DNA of 64,000 bases from NCBI GenBank assembly GCA_905221605.1, contig CAJNDS010002268.1:1019232-1083231 (forward strand). Reading direction: 5' to 3'. The notes under the pieces were generated by a model. The model saw nothing but the letters and a program-made list of their open reading frames with translations. It was not told the origin of the DNA and ran no database searches. Positions 21,401 to 32,482 of the stretch are shown piece by piece; the first letter of the stretch is position 1, and every line of letters starts with the position of its first letter. The position numbers and the translations under genes were made by a program. This stretch comes from Symbiodinium natans (taxonomy: Eukaryota; Sar; Dinophyceae; Suessiales; Symbiodiniaceae).

Positions 21401-24400
21401 GAGCTTGGGTCTCGCGTTTTGGTATTGAGGGTTCAGAGGTCGAGGTGCGCCCCTAAACCGTAAACCCTAAACCCCGAACCCCAAACCCTAAACCCTAGAT
21501 CCTAGACCCTAGGCCCTAAATCCGAAGCAGCCCTATGTGGCTTCTGGGCTTAGGGCTCCCTAAACCCTAAACCCTGCCCTAAACCCTGCACCCTAAACCC
21601 TAAACCCTAACCCTAGGAATCTCAAGCCGTGGCTTGAAAGCCCTTCTCACTTCTTAGACTTCAGGTTTCAGCTTAAGCTCTTGGGCTCAGGGCTTCTGCG
21701 GAGTTGCGTTTAGGGTTTAGGGTTTGCGGGGTTTAGGGTTCAGGGTTTAGGGTTTAAGGTTTAGGGTTTTAGGGTTAGGGTTAGGGTTTAGAGTTTAGGG
21801 CTTCGGGTGAAAACCCCCCGCGACGCCCGCGGATCAGGCAGCCGAGGGCGTCGCCGTCCGCAGGACTAACGCGGCCCCCTGGCCTGGGCCGGGTTTAGGG
21901 TTCAGGGTTCAGGGTTAGGGTTTAGGGTTTAGGGTTTAGGGTTTAGGGTTTAGGGTTTAGGGTTTAGGGTTTAGGGTTTAGGGTTTAGGGTTGAGGTTTT
22001 AGGGTTTAGGGTTTAGGGTTTAGGGTTTAGGGTTTAGGGTTTAGGGTTTAGGGTTTAGGGTTTAGGGTTTAGGGTTTAGGGTTTAGGGTTTAGGGTTTAG
22101 GGTTTAGGGTTTAGGGTTTAGGGTTTAGGGTTTAGGGTTTAGGGTTTAGGGTTTAGGACAGTACTGCAGACAACCCCAGACTTCAGCACGACGAGGAGGC
22201 GCCATCGCCATGGCAGATTTCACATAGCCTGAAAAAGTCGCGCCTTTAGGATGACATGCAGTGGTCCTCGATTGGGAGGGGAAACGAAACAAGAAGGGAC
22301 CCCTAGTATAGACCCCAAAAAGGACTCCTTATAGTAAGGACCCCTAAGAAGGTGCCTAACCCTAAGCCCTAAGCCCTAAACCCTAAACCCTAAACCCCAA
22401 ACCCTAAACCCTAAACCTTAATTTCGGAAACCCTCAATTGCGGCTTGGGGTCAAAGGGCTGGTATCATGGGGCTTGGTGTGTTAGGGTTGTGGGTTGAGG
22501 GTGCTCTTGAAAACCAAGTCCATAAGTCTGGCCTAACTACAAAGCCAAAAAAGACTACCTAACATCCGTCGCACGAAGCCGGAATCAACGAACACGATCT
22601 TACATTGCACGGCGTCTCCCCTATCTGAGAATTACCTGGGGTTGAAGCTCCAGTCCTGAGGCCTAACCCCCCCAAGCCTCCTTCCCTAAACCCTCAACCC
22701 TCACCCTTCTAAACCTGAAACCCTAACTCCTTCACGCTAAACCTTAAACCTTGAAATCCTAAACCCTAAAACCCTGGACAATGAAACCCTGAAACCCTAA
22801 AACCTAAAAACCTAAAGCCCTGAAACCGCCCCCGAACCCAAAAATCGTAAACTCCAAAGCCCCAAACCCTGAAACGCAAAAAAACCAAGCCAAGGTTCCG
22901 AAGCCACCCAGGAGGATACGACTGCGTGGTATGCCTTCCACCTGCAGGGCAGGTCTTAGGTGAGGCTACGTTAGGGCTTAGGGCTTAGGGCTTAGGGCTT
23001 AGGGCTTAGGGCTTAGGGCTTAGGGCTTAGGGCTTAGGGCTTAGGGCTTAGGGCTTAGGGCTTAGGGCTTAGGGCTTAGGGTTTAGGGTTTAGGGTTTCG
23101 GTTTAGGGTTTAGGGTTTAGGGTTTCGGGTTTAGGACCACAGAGTAACCCAGGAATAGAAAGGATGCCCCTTTTGGTTGAAAGGGGGTTAGAAGGAAACC
23201 TAAGCCTCTTAAAAAAGGGAATAACGGCCGTTGGCTGTAAGGTTTCTATGGTTCATAGGGTTCCCTGAACCCTGAACCCTAAACCCTAAACCCTAAACCC
23301 TAAACCCTAAACCCTAAACCCTCCACCCTTTCTAGGGTTTCCAGGGTCCTAGATAACCGTTCACAAAGGCCCCCAACTGGCAGCGCCCTTCTCCGTGCCT
23401 GATGGACATGAAGTTGAGATTTAGGGCTTGGGGGGGGGGGGGGCGTGTATCCGAAACCCCAAACCCCAAACCTTAAACCCCAAACTTCAAACCCAAATAA
23501 ACCCTACACCCTAAACCCCAAACCCCAAACCCTAAACCCTAAGCCCCAAACCCTAAACCCCAAACCCTAAACCCCAACCTACGCGGTTGGTAGACAGCCT
23601 CCAGGGCACGGACCATGGTCTCAGTGCGCTTGACTGCTGCGGAGACATCGCCTCCGTCCTCCAAGACCGTCTGCGGTCTTGGTTGGGGTTTAGGGTTTAG
23701 GGTTTCGGGTTTAGGGGGTTTAGAGGGTTTAGAGGGTTTAGAGGGTTTAGAGGGTTTAGAGTGTTTAGAGGGTTTAGGGTTTAGGGTTTAAAATATGGGA
23801 CTTGTAGGGTTTAGGGTTTAGGGTTTCAGGTGAAGCAACAGCAATCTTAAGTTGCCTGTGATCAACGCCAGTGATTTACGCCCTTAAAACCCCTGACCGG
23901 TCTAAAGGCACGCAGATGTTCGGTCGAGTTCATGTGTGGCGAAGGCTTTAGGGGTTTTGGATGTAGGGTTACATAAACCCTAAACCCTAAACCCCAAACC
24001 CTAAACCCTAAATCCCACGCTCTGCTAGACCCAAGAGAAACCTGCGACTGAACTTGGTGCCCTGTTTGGCCTAGTGGGGCCGAATTACAAGAAGGGAAAA
24101 GAGGGTCCCAGTTCGTGTTAAGGCCATGTGAAGGACGTGAAACCTGAACCCCAAAGGGTTTAGGGTTTAGGGTTTAAGGTTTGGGGCTTAGGGTTTAGGG
24201 TTTAGGGTTTAGGGTAACTTTGGCCAGAACTCGTCCTCCCCCTTGCGGGGTCGGTCAGGGATGCCGCGGACCATCCGACAAATTGGATATTCCTCGCCGG
24301 CGAGGGGGTTGACACCAGCAGATTAGAACCCTAAGCTCTCGAGCCCTTAACCCTGAACGCCGCAGGCCCCTGTAAGCCTACACGTCGAAAACCCATGCCC

Positions 24401-27400
24401 CTATACGCTCACCAACCAAAAACCAAAACCCCCGCAACACAAACAACCGTACCGTTCCCCCAATAGCCCTACCCCGTCTTATCTTTCTCCCAAATAGCAC
24501 AAGCTAAGCCTCAACAAACTACCTAAAGCCTAACTGGCCCCACGTAGCCGTAAACCACCACAAACCCCAAGCCCCAACCCCAAAACCCAAACGAAAGCCT
24601 AAATGCCAATAACGCCCTAAACCCTTCAGCCCTAAAGCCCACCCTAAACCCCAAACCCCAAAACCTAAACCCTAAACCCTAAACCCCAACGACCAACAAA
24701 TATTCAAAAGCTCTCGTGAAGCGCACCAGCTTCTCAGGGGCCCAAGTTTCAACGTCCTTCCTCTGATCAGGGGTTTAGGGTTCCTCAAGGCCTCTCATGC
24801 ATTTGGGGCGACGTGGGCTTACAATTAGCACCCTAAACCCTAAACCCTAAACCCTAAACCCTAAACCCTAAACCCTAAACCCTAAACCCTAAACCCTAAA
24901 CCCTAAACCCTAAACCCTAAACCCTAACTCTAAGTGAAACTCAGAGTTGAGCGGGCTGCGCAGGGCCGAGGCACTGAAGCCAGAGAACCGTGTGGAGAGC
25001 GCAGAGCTTGAACCCTAACCCTAAACCCTAAACCCTAAACCCTAAACCCTGAACCCTAAACCCTAAACCCTAATTGACCCCTTAGAACCTTAGTAACAAG
25101 ATCATTCTGAATATTCTCTTCGGTTTTAAATCAATAGAACTGTTTAAAAAAAAAAAACGTCCTATGGGCTATAGTGAACACAAAGACATGGAAGAAACAA
25201 CAGACATGGCTTATATCAAATACGGTACCCTTGGTCATGATAGCATCTAAACAAGGAGAGGGTCAAAGCACGGAGTGGGAGCAGTGACTACCGAAACCCT
25301 GAAGGGGACAGTCTCTGAGTACTTGCAGCAGACGGCCGGGCCGTGGGGGGGGGGGGGGGGGGGGGCTTACGGGACTTAGAAGTCCTCTTCACTTGGTAAG
25401 TCCGAGAAACCCTTGCTAACCTACTTACGTACGAAGTCAACAGGGCTTACAAACAGTCGCAACCCACCCGTCCTTGATGTCAAACCACTGCAATGTGGGG
25501 CTGTGACCCCGTATGCTGCTGGGTTGCAGCGGCGCTCGTGGCCTGGGAGAGGCCCCGCGCCCTGCAATCCCAAACCCAAAGCCCCCCCAAGAGGGATGAA
25601 CCCTAAACCCTACACCCTAAATTGAGGGATGAAGGGTGCCTTCTGCAGGCTCTTCCTCGTATCCTTTAACTAAAGACATGGTTGATGCTTGGACCTCACA
25701 GCGGACTTTCTGAAAAGCATTTTGATAGGCAGCTGGGCTGCGCTAAGACTTACGGTGGCCGAACTTCGAACCTCTTCAGCTAGGGGATTCGGGCTTCGGG
25801 CTTGTGGTGTAGGGTTTCGGGTTTTGCCCCACTTCGCCTTTACTAAGGAACACCGAATTGAATCAACCCTAAGCCCTAAACCCTACAACCTAAACCTGCA
25901 CAGCATAATGGCATGCTCCTTCGTTAAGGACGGGGCATTGGGCTCTTTGGGGGGTGCACCGGGTGCCCATAATAGGGTTTAGGGTTTACGGTTATAGGTT
26001 TATGGGTATTCTTACCATAGCTGCTACCCTAAACCCAATATAACCCTTGTAACCCTACCTAGAACTACCCAGATGTACCTCCAAGTACCCAGAGAGCCCA
26101 AAACTCCGCAAATAGAATATTCTTAAACCACATGGGGATCCTTCGTACGATTGAAGGCGCATTCCTTCATTCAGGGGCATTGGCCCCAAACCACAAACCC
26201 TAAACCCTCAACCCTAAACCCTATTCCTCAATTAGGGGGCATTGCGCTTTTTGGGTACCCACCACTTGGCTGCACTTAGGAGGGTAGCTACAAACTAAAT
26301 TTTTTGCTGCCTTACTAGGAAACCCAATAAGCCCAAAAAGGCCAAGGATCTAAAGTCACGGTAAAGTACCCCGAAACCCTGAACCCTAAAGCACACAAAG
26401 ACCAGGTTCCCCTGCCAAAGCCAGCGCACGCGCCCAACCTCCTCTGGCAGCTGAAAGTTGCGGAAGAGCATCTGCTGCATGGCCTGGGGTTTAGGTTTAG
26501 GGTTTAGGGTTTAGGGCTTAGGGCTTAGGGCTTAGGGCTTAGGGCTTAGGGCTTAGGGCTTAGGGCTTAGGGCTTAGGAAGCATAGTGAAAGTCTTTGCT
26601 TACTGCTTGTTTGTTTAAGGGTATTCAGGACTAAGGAATTAGGAACCCTATAAACTCCCTCAGATGGTTACGTAAGGAGATATAAGGTACTTATATCCCT
26701 AACTTCATATTAAGAGCTCGCAAGCTACAAGAGCGCCGACGCGTGCAGAGTGACTATCAGTGTGATAACCCTAAAGCCTAAACCCTAAACCCCAAACCCT
26801 AAACCCTGAACCCGAAACCCTAAACCCTAAACCCTAAACCCTAAACCCTAAACCCTAGCATGCATCCGGCCTCTGATTCACCCTGATGGTGAAGCCAGAT
26901 GACGGCCGAGCTAACCTGCAGGGGAAATCATCGTGACCCTGCAATGCTACACAGGCCCATGTTTAGGGTTTGGGGTTTAGGGTTTAGGGCTAGGGTTTAG
27001 GGTTTAGGGTTTAGGGCTAGGGTTGAGGGTTTAGGGCCCATCTCCAGTGGCCCCAAAAGACACTGTGTCGTATAGGGGCCTTAACAATTAAAACAGGGTT
27101 TGGGGTAGTTATTGTAGTATATTTATACAGGGACCCTACGGGAATATTAGAAGTATCTTATTATGACCCCTATAGCAGGCAGGGCCTGGGAAGTGAACAT
27201 AAACCCTAAACCCTAACCCTAAACCCTAACCCCAAAAACCATATGCCTGCTGGGAGTACCCCCCCCCCCCACACCCGAAGCCCCAACGTCCCAAACCCAG
27301 AGCCCCAAACGCTTCGGGTTTAGGGTTTAGGGTTTAGGGTTTAGGGCTCAAGTGCGGAAATTATGTCACGGCCAACAATAGATACAAGAGGGAGAGTTAG

Positions 27401-29135
27401 CCATAAAATGTATCCTTGCTTTGGTAACTTAGTTGCGGCTCCTGAACCCAAACCCTTCGCCTGCTTGCCGGGAGCAGCAAGCCACAGGTTAGCAATCTCC
27501 TGCGCCAAGCGATCCTGGCCCGGTGGTTGAAAGAGGCTTAGGGTTTAGGGTTTAGGGTTTAGGGTTTAGGGTTTAGGGTTTAGGGTTTGGGGTTTGGGGT
27601 TTAGTTTTTTTTTTTGGGGGGTTTAGGGTTTAGAGTTTAGGGTTTAGGGTTTAGGGTCTACGTGGAGGTTCATGGGAAGTTATAAGTAGGGTTATAAGTA
27701 TGGTAACTATACTTGTAACCCAACTGCGGGTACTTGTAGCCCTACTTCTGATAACTTAGTCTTCTCATGGACCTCCAAGTAGGACTGAAGAGGTGACAAA
27801 CGCCGCACTACCACCCTTGACACTAAACCCTCAATCCGTACTAGGAAGCCCTTTTGACTTAGTAAGTAGTAAGTTGGCCTAGTTGTCCAACACCTAGGAG
27901 AACTAAAGGTTAACCATTGCGATTACCGGGAGATTCATTACTCCCAAAAAGGTTAAAGGTTATCTACTCTACAACTAAGTTGGGCTATGGACATGTTAAT
28001 GGGGTTTCTGGGGATACTGAGTAGACATAATACGTCACGAGAGCTTCCAAGCAAGCCTAAGCCATCCACACAAGCTTCGCTGACCACTAAGGACTCACTT
28101 CTACAGACCTTAAACAACCACTAAACTAAACCTTTAACCCTACATGTTACAGCCTTCAACCTGGAAAACCCTCGATCCTGCAGCCTCCAGTCCAGACCCT
28201 AAGCACAAAAACCATAAATCCTAAAACAATAAACCCTAAACGCTAAACCCTAAACCCTAAATCCTAATCCCAAAGCAAAACTTAAACCCCAAGCCTAAGC
28301 CCTCTACACTCTAACTTGAAATCTATCGGCACCCCCAAAAAAACTTAGCCCCGTTAAGCCCTCAATCCCCCAACGCCATGGAACCCTCAATGCATGTGAT
28401 TTCCTTGCGGGAGCCTAAACCCTAAACCCCAAACCCTAAACCCTGCAAACCCTAAACCCTGCAAACCCTAAACCCTGTCAACCCTGTAAACCCTAAACCC
28501 TATAAACCTATAAACCCTAAACCACCCTAAACCCTATAAACTATCAACCCTAAACCCTGACCTTTCAGAATTCCCGTTGGCACCTCGGCTGCTGGCGGAG
28601 CCTTCGCCGCTCGCTTTTGGGGCACATCATCTTCGGCCTCTCAAGGAACTAAACCCTAAGGGTCCATGTACCTATATAGTATATATTTGGGCCAACAAAG
28701 CTACGATATGGGAACCCCTTTAAGGCCCAAGTACGTACTGCATAGGTACATGGACCCTTAGGGAAAGGGAGGACCCTTATAAGAGACCTTCGGGGTTCTT
28801 TAGGGGTTATTTGGGGTTGTTTAGGGGTTATTTCGGGGCTATGTAGGGGTCATTTTTTTGGGGTTGGTTAGAGGGTTATACCCCAAGCCTCCTGCGTTGG
28901 AGGGCTTTCGGGCTGAGGGGGTTTTTATGGTTTGGGCTGAGGATGCTGAGGCATCCTAAACCCTAAACCCTACACCCTAAACCCTAAGCCCTAAACCCTA
29001 AGCCCTAAACCCTAAACCCTAAACCCTAAACCCCAATGAGGGTTCAGGGTGCCAAACGCTCACGTTTCAAGGGGCCGCCTCCTCTTCGGCCTCCCCGGCG
29101 CTCTCCATGGCCTCCTCGGCCTGGGGTGGATGCTC
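15489..29135 (-). CDS. Acyl-protein-thioesterase / carboxylesterase-like serine hydrolase (alpha/beta-hydrolase), about 14 exons
   Basis: Exons in gene order: 29135-~29075, 28637-28584, 27514-27461, 26915-26871, 26483-26395, 25542-25468, 23677-23596, 22941-22908, 22228-22175, 20071-19998, 17111-17034, 16137-16073, 15869-~15840, 15596-15489. An acidic, Ala-rich N-terminus precedes the fold: SAVIWLHHQGESE (oxyanion-hole strand), PRAPLQPSSIRG...WFDIKDG, VEGIPRSRILLG, GVVCSGWVAG, LLWCHGARDDVVEP (catalytic Asp region), AAEVNLRFVLFPEM then HSD (candidate catalytic His), and a C-terminal ALSEIQRFIAERL helix. Phase is kept across junctions 2 to 12. The exon expected to carry the GxSxG nucleophile (22228-22175) does not give a clear one. 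The last exon reads into a repeat whose GTTTAG supplies the stop. Such enzymes cleave thioester or ester bonds of acyl groups. First and last two junctions are tentative. Confidence 0.77.
16366..16472. mobile_element. MITE-like element, CTAGTAGGGAA family
   Basis: Left end CTAGTAGGGAAAAAGGGGAT, right end ATTCCCTCATTCCCTACTAAG, imperfect inverted repeats. Right-end relatives occur at 13236-13272 and in the 37667-37765 region (ATTCCCTACTAAGAACCAGC). Confidence 0.5.
18298..18420. repeat. Tetranucleotide microsatellites (CAAG)n and (ACAT)n
   Basis: (AAGC)n-type repeats at about 18295-18335 and about 14 ATAC units at 18356-18412. Frames through them give YMCMYVCM-type periodic peptides and are not genes. 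Confidence 0.92.
18474..18630. mobile_element. Imperfect palindrome, GGTTGTACC family
   Basis: Contains GGGGTTGTACCTTG on the left and AGGGGTACAACCTTAGGGG on the right. A relative at 37050-37180 has GAGGTTGTACCCTTGGG and GGGGCACAACCTTAGGGGC. Probably a MITE family; ends not exact. Confidence 0.42.
18640..18825. repeat. Long (CCCTAAA)n array
   Basis: About 24 units, near perfect for the first 15, then mixed with CCCCTAA variants. Confidence 0.92.
19676..19970. repeat. (TTTTAGGG)n octamer array
   Basis: About 30 octamers with scattered substitutions, uniform in unit length over nearly 300 bp. Confidence 0.9.
21811..21884 (-). other. Coding-like island in a hydrolase intron
   Basis: Minus strand reads VSPADGDALGCLIRGRRG. 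It is flanked by TTTAGGG repeats. The hydrolase exons on either side join in phase without it. Confidence 0.3.
21897..22156. repeat. Longest (TTTAGGG)n array in this gene
   Basis: About 36 heptamers, nearly perfect, immediately left of hydrolase exon 22175-22228. Confidence 0.93.
22563..22634 (-). other. Coding-like island in a hydrolase intron
   Basis: Minus strand reads GDAVQCKIVFVDSGFVRRM after a CTCAG acceptor-like site. Not needed to join exons 22908-22941 and 22175-22228; function not recognised. Confidence 0.33.
22972..23092. repeat. (CTTAGGG)n variant array
   Basis: About 15 uniform CTTAGGG units followed by TTTAGGG. The same variant forms an array at 26504-26577. Confidence 0.92.
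23346..23424 (-). other. Coding-like island in a hydrolase intron
   Basis: Minus strand reads NFMSIRHGEGRCQLGAFVNG. Neighbouring hydrolase exons (23596-23677 and 22908-22941) join in phase 0 without it. Confidence 0.33.
24222..24327 (-). other. Coding-like island in a hydrolase intron
   Basis: Minus strand reads EEYPICRMVRGIPDRPRKGE then DEFWPKL, natural-looking in composition, inside the 23678-25467 intron. Not recognised. A plus-strand frame is also open. Confidence 0.33.
24703..24776 (-). other. Coding-like island in a hydrolase intron
   Basis: Minus strand reads RKDVETWAPEKLVRFTRAF after an AG|G acceptor-like site; plus-strand frames contain stops. Not recognised. Confidence 0.35.
24830..24927. 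repeat. (CCCTAAA)n array
   Basis: About 13 near-perfect units. Confidence 0.92.
26504..26577. repeat. (CTTAGGG)n variant array
   Basis: About nine uniform CTTAGGG units right of hydrolase exon 26395-26483. Confidence 0.9.
27661..27779. mobile_element. MITE-like element, TGGAGGTTCATGG family with TA flanks
   Basis: CGTGGAGGTTCATGGGAAGT on the left and TCATGGACCTCCAAG on the right, TA at 27659-27660 and 27780-27781. Shares ATAAGTAGGGTTATAAGTA with relatives at 10997-11096, 30400-30500 and 34949-35060. Confidence 0.65.
28654..28763. mobile_element. MITE-like element with 22-bp near-perfect inverted ends
   Basis: CCCTAAGGGTCCATGTACCT / AGGTACATGGACCCTTAGGG. About 110 bp, non-coding. Its terminal CCCTAA/TTAGGG resembles the surrounding telomeric repeat, which may hide the target duplication. 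Confidence 0.68.
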
Positions 29136-29205
29136 CTGCGGAACCCTAAACCCTAAACCCTAAACCCTAAACCCGAAACCCTAAACCCTAAACCCTAAAC
29201 CCTAT

Positions 29206-29319
29206 CTAGGTTGCCCAGTAACCTAGGATTAAAAAGGGTGCCCTTTGTTGCTTAAAGGGGTTTATAGGGGGAACCTGGAGGCACCAAAAAGGGAATAAGG
29301 GCCCTACTGGGCATCCTAG
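29206..29319. mobile_element. MITE-like element, CTAGGTTGCCCAGTA family
   Basis: CTAGGTTGCCCAGTAACC on the left and CCCTACTGGGCATCCTAG on the right; the middle has AAAGGGTGCCCTTTG and GGGAATAAGGG. Confidence 0.62.
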
Positions 29320-29873
29320 CTATATACCCTAGAATGGAAACCCTATAAACCCTAGAAACACAATAGACGCTATAAACCCTTATAAACCCTGTAGATGCCT
29401 AGCTATATACCCTAGAATGTAAACCCTTATAAACCCGTAAAACCCTGCAAACCCACAAACCCTACAAACCCTAAACCCTAGGGGGCTGGAACCCTCACTT
29501 GCTGGGGGGAGGGGGGGGGTGCCCCCCCCCCCCCCCCCCCCCCCACACACTGCCGCAGCAAACTCATGGAGCCGAACTCTGGCTAGCTGCTGTTAATAAC
29601 CCTACTTGGAGGGGTTTAGGGGACTGGGGTTTAGGGTTTCGGGCTACTTGGAGCTTCATGGGTAGTTATATACTTGGGGGTGAGGGCCTGGGACGAAAGC
29701 TTGTTAAGGTACCCCCACGGAAGAGCTTCCGTCAACATGGCATCAACCACGCAGAAGGACAAGCACACGCAAAGGCAGCAGGTCGTGTCACCTTTTTTCT
29801 GGCGCAGGTGCCAATATTGACGTGGCATTCCTTCTGGCAATGTGTTGGTGTGTTGCTTTGCTCTGCGGTGTTT

Positions 29874-30187
29874 TAGCATCTTCCGGAGGGCTCTTTTTTG
29901 AAACGCATGACACCACAACAGATGTTGCACTCACCAGGGGAACCTGTCCAATCCAGCTTTGAGGGACGCCGGACTCAAGTCAACATCAAGGCTTGTGAGT
30001 CTTTTCTTAGGGGGCTTTTCTGTTAGCATCTTCCGGAGGGCTCTTTTTTGAAGCGCATGACACCACAACAGATGTTGCACTCACCAGGCGAAGTCTGAAG
30101 CCTGTCCAATCCAGCTTTGAGGGACGCCAGACTCAATCAACATCAAGGCTTCTGAGTCTTTTCTTGGGGGACTTGGGGGGCTTTTCT
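29874..30187. repeat. Tandem duplication of a 150-164 bp unit
   Basis: Unit 1 starts TAGCATCTTCCGGAGGGC at 29874, unit 2 with the same sequence at 30024. They differ by a few substitutions and short indels (CAGGGGAACCTG against CAGGCGAAGTCTGAAGCCTG). Non-telomeric; each unit contains ACTCACC, which on the minus strand is a GGTGAGT donor-like site. No protein recognised. Confidence 0.85.
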
Positions 30188-31073
30188 AGGGCCTGGGATC
30201 CACAGAAAACGGCGTTCATTTGCACCCAATATACGAAAGAAATGAACGCCAGCCCGTTTCCCCAAAACCTGTGTTCGCCACCCGGAAACCAACCGGGTTT
30301 GCTGCGTTTCGTGGCGGAGCCTCCGATTGCCCTGTATACCCATCAGGTTGTAAGCTTCGCTTAAGCAAGATACTCCGCTAGCTCCTCAGGGGCTAGCTTT
30401 CGTGATAAGTTACAAGTAGGGCTGTAAGTACCCAAAATAGGGTTAAAAGTATAGTTACCGTACTTATAAAACTACTTATAACTACCCATGAACTTCCAAC
30501 CAGATGCCCAATATCCCTTAAGGAGCATTCCTTAGGGTTTAGGGTTCAGGGTTGAAGGTTTCGGGGTTAAGATGCATCTTCTTAGAGTTAGCATAACCCA
30601 AAGAGCCCGAAATGTGTGGGGATCCTTCTTACATTTAGGCCGTCTTCCGTAATTTAGGGTTTAGGGTTTAGGGTTTAGGGTTTAGGGTCTAGGGTTTAGG
30701 GTTTAGGGTTTAGGGCTTAGGGTTTAGGGTTTAGGGTTTAGGGTTTAAGGTTTAGGGTTTAGGGTTTAGGGATTTAAACGACCGAAGAAAAGGAGCGAAC
30801 TCAACGTTGCACTCTGCCGGCCCGCCTGGTCATCCATGGCCTCAGAGTCTGGAACAGACCTGGCTGTGTTAAACATCAAGGGTGTTTTGGGTTAGGGTTT
30901 AGGGTTTAGGGTTTAGGGGTTTAGGGTTTAAGGTTTCGGGTTTCGGGTTTAGGGCTTAGGGTTTAGGCTTTTTAAGGGACTGCAAGAAGCTGTCAAAGCG
31001 TTTGCGACTGCAGCCGCAACTGCGGATGGTCCCTCGGATCAGACAAGCAATTCTGGGCTAGTGCACACCTTGT

Positions 31074-31183
31074 CTTGGTAGCCCGGTAACCATATTATGA
31101 TAAGGGCACCCTTTTTTGAGTTGGTTATTTTACAAGGGAAACCAGAACCAAAAAAAAGTAAAGGGTACCAGTGGGCAACCAAG
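31074..31183. mobile_element. MITE-like element, CTTGGTAGCCCGG family
   Basis: CTTGGTAGCCCGGTAACCAT on the left, GTACCAGTGGGCAACCAAG on the right; same family as 12579-12685 with about the same length. Confidence 0.65.
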
Positions 31184-31733
31184 TTGTCGACCTCTTTGAA
31201 GTTTTTTCCTGCCCGGAACTGGGGAGAGAACGCAAGTAAACAAAGGTACACGCGAACGAAGGAACGAAGGTAGCGCGTGAACTGCACTAATGACGTGAAC
31301 GGAACACAGGATTTAATATTGAATAATTGAATAGAGTTCACGCGCCACTCTTTTTCTCTTAATCGTTTATGGGGCGCTAATATTGTATCGCGGACTTATA
31401 AAAAGAGAAATGAATGCGCCCGTGCTCCTTGAATGCATTAGTTTACTTCGCTTCGTACTAGTATTAATGTATCCCGTGTGCTCGTGAAAAGAGCAAAAAA
31501 GGCGAGTGAAGCTACATCTGGGGCTTTGTGTCCAACATCTGATTCACTTACCTTCTCGATCGTATCCTCTTCACGGTAAAGCACATATGATGTTGGTTCC
31601 AGGGTGGGTTCTAAGTGGCTTGGAAACAGAGGTTGGGTCTCAAGGTGTGACAGGGAGAGAGAGCGTTAACCTGGCATGCGATTCCAAGGCGGCCGTGCCC
31701 GAAGTCTGAGATGGCATGCTGAGCGACTGGCCA

Positions 31734-32482
31734 TCATCTTAAGCCCTGGAGCATGGCTGTGTCAAACTTGAAAAGTTTAAATCTCATCAGGTTTTGCTCT
31801 TGCAATAGGGCGTCCTTGCGTGCTGGCTTGTGTGAGCTAATCTGCAACAGGCTGAGCACGTGGTCCGGGCTGCCGCTGCCCACTATGTCACTATGTGATG
31901 CGAACTTCACCTTGCAAAGCACGACCTCAAGGAATGCAGAGTACCGAAAAAAGTTTGGCATCAACAGCATCTCCCACTGAAAGGGTACCTCTTTGCCAGC
32001 CCTAAACCCTCAACCCTAAGGGGTATTTAAGGTACCCAAAAAAGGGTTTAGGGTTCAGGGTTTAGGGTTAGAGAACTCACCATGTAGCAAACGTTGTGCG
32101 GCGCATGTTTCTCGAGCAGCTGCAGCGCACGGGGCCGGCCCAGAATGGCAATGCACAAGGAATTAAGGGACACAGCAGTGGCGATCTGCAAAGATCCCCG
32201 GACTAAAAACCCCTAGACCCTAAACCCCGAACTGCAAATGTCGACTAGGCATCGTTGGCTGAACCACAACAATAGGTCTGTACTATGGCTTCACCTTCGT
32301 GTGCGCGTTCTGCTTTTGGCAGGCTGCATTCGCAGCAGCTAGCTAATGGCTTCACCTGCTTCGTTGGCAGGACCGTCAGTGCTTCCACTACGATGGCAAA
32401 TCTGCTAAATGCCATCACCACATCACCACAAGCGAACATACTCCAGATAGGGGCCGTGCTGCCGTATGGCCAAACGCTAGGA
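31734..32482 (-). CDS. Unrecognised multi-exon protein, three exons
   Basis: Exons 32482-32356, 32185-32081 and 31976 to between about 31911 and 31734. The first ends AAGCAG|GTGAAG, the second runs AG|ATCGCC to CTACATG|GTGAGT with exactly 35 codons, the third starts TTTCAG|TGGGAG; all joins are in phase. The peptide is helical-looking and hydrophobic (MFACGDVVMAFSRFAIVVEA; LCIAILGRPRALQLLEKHA; EMLLMPNFFRYSAFLEVV). I do not recognise a family, and the 3' limit is unclear because several GT sites precede the in-frame stop near 31734. An upstream exon may lie at 32605-32690, which ends in GTGAGTGC. Canonical donors and in-phase joining make it likely real. Confidence 0.55.

Larger units (their letters stand above)
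29136..31730. other. Intergenic region between the hydrolase and the next minus-strand gene; no firm gene
   Basis: Apart from the elements listed separately, it has telomeric patches (30535-30560, 30655-30770, 30893-30975), a unique block 30190-30370, a minus-strand coding-like island near 30780-30860 (SVPDSEAMDDQAGRQSATLS, with an internal ATG) and an AT-rich 31184-31700 block. No product recognised. Confidence 0.5.

Noticed and set aside
29499-29876. 125-codon plus-strand ORF
   Set aside because: Begins in poly-G/poly-C low-complexity sequence and crosses unrelated blocks; no domain.
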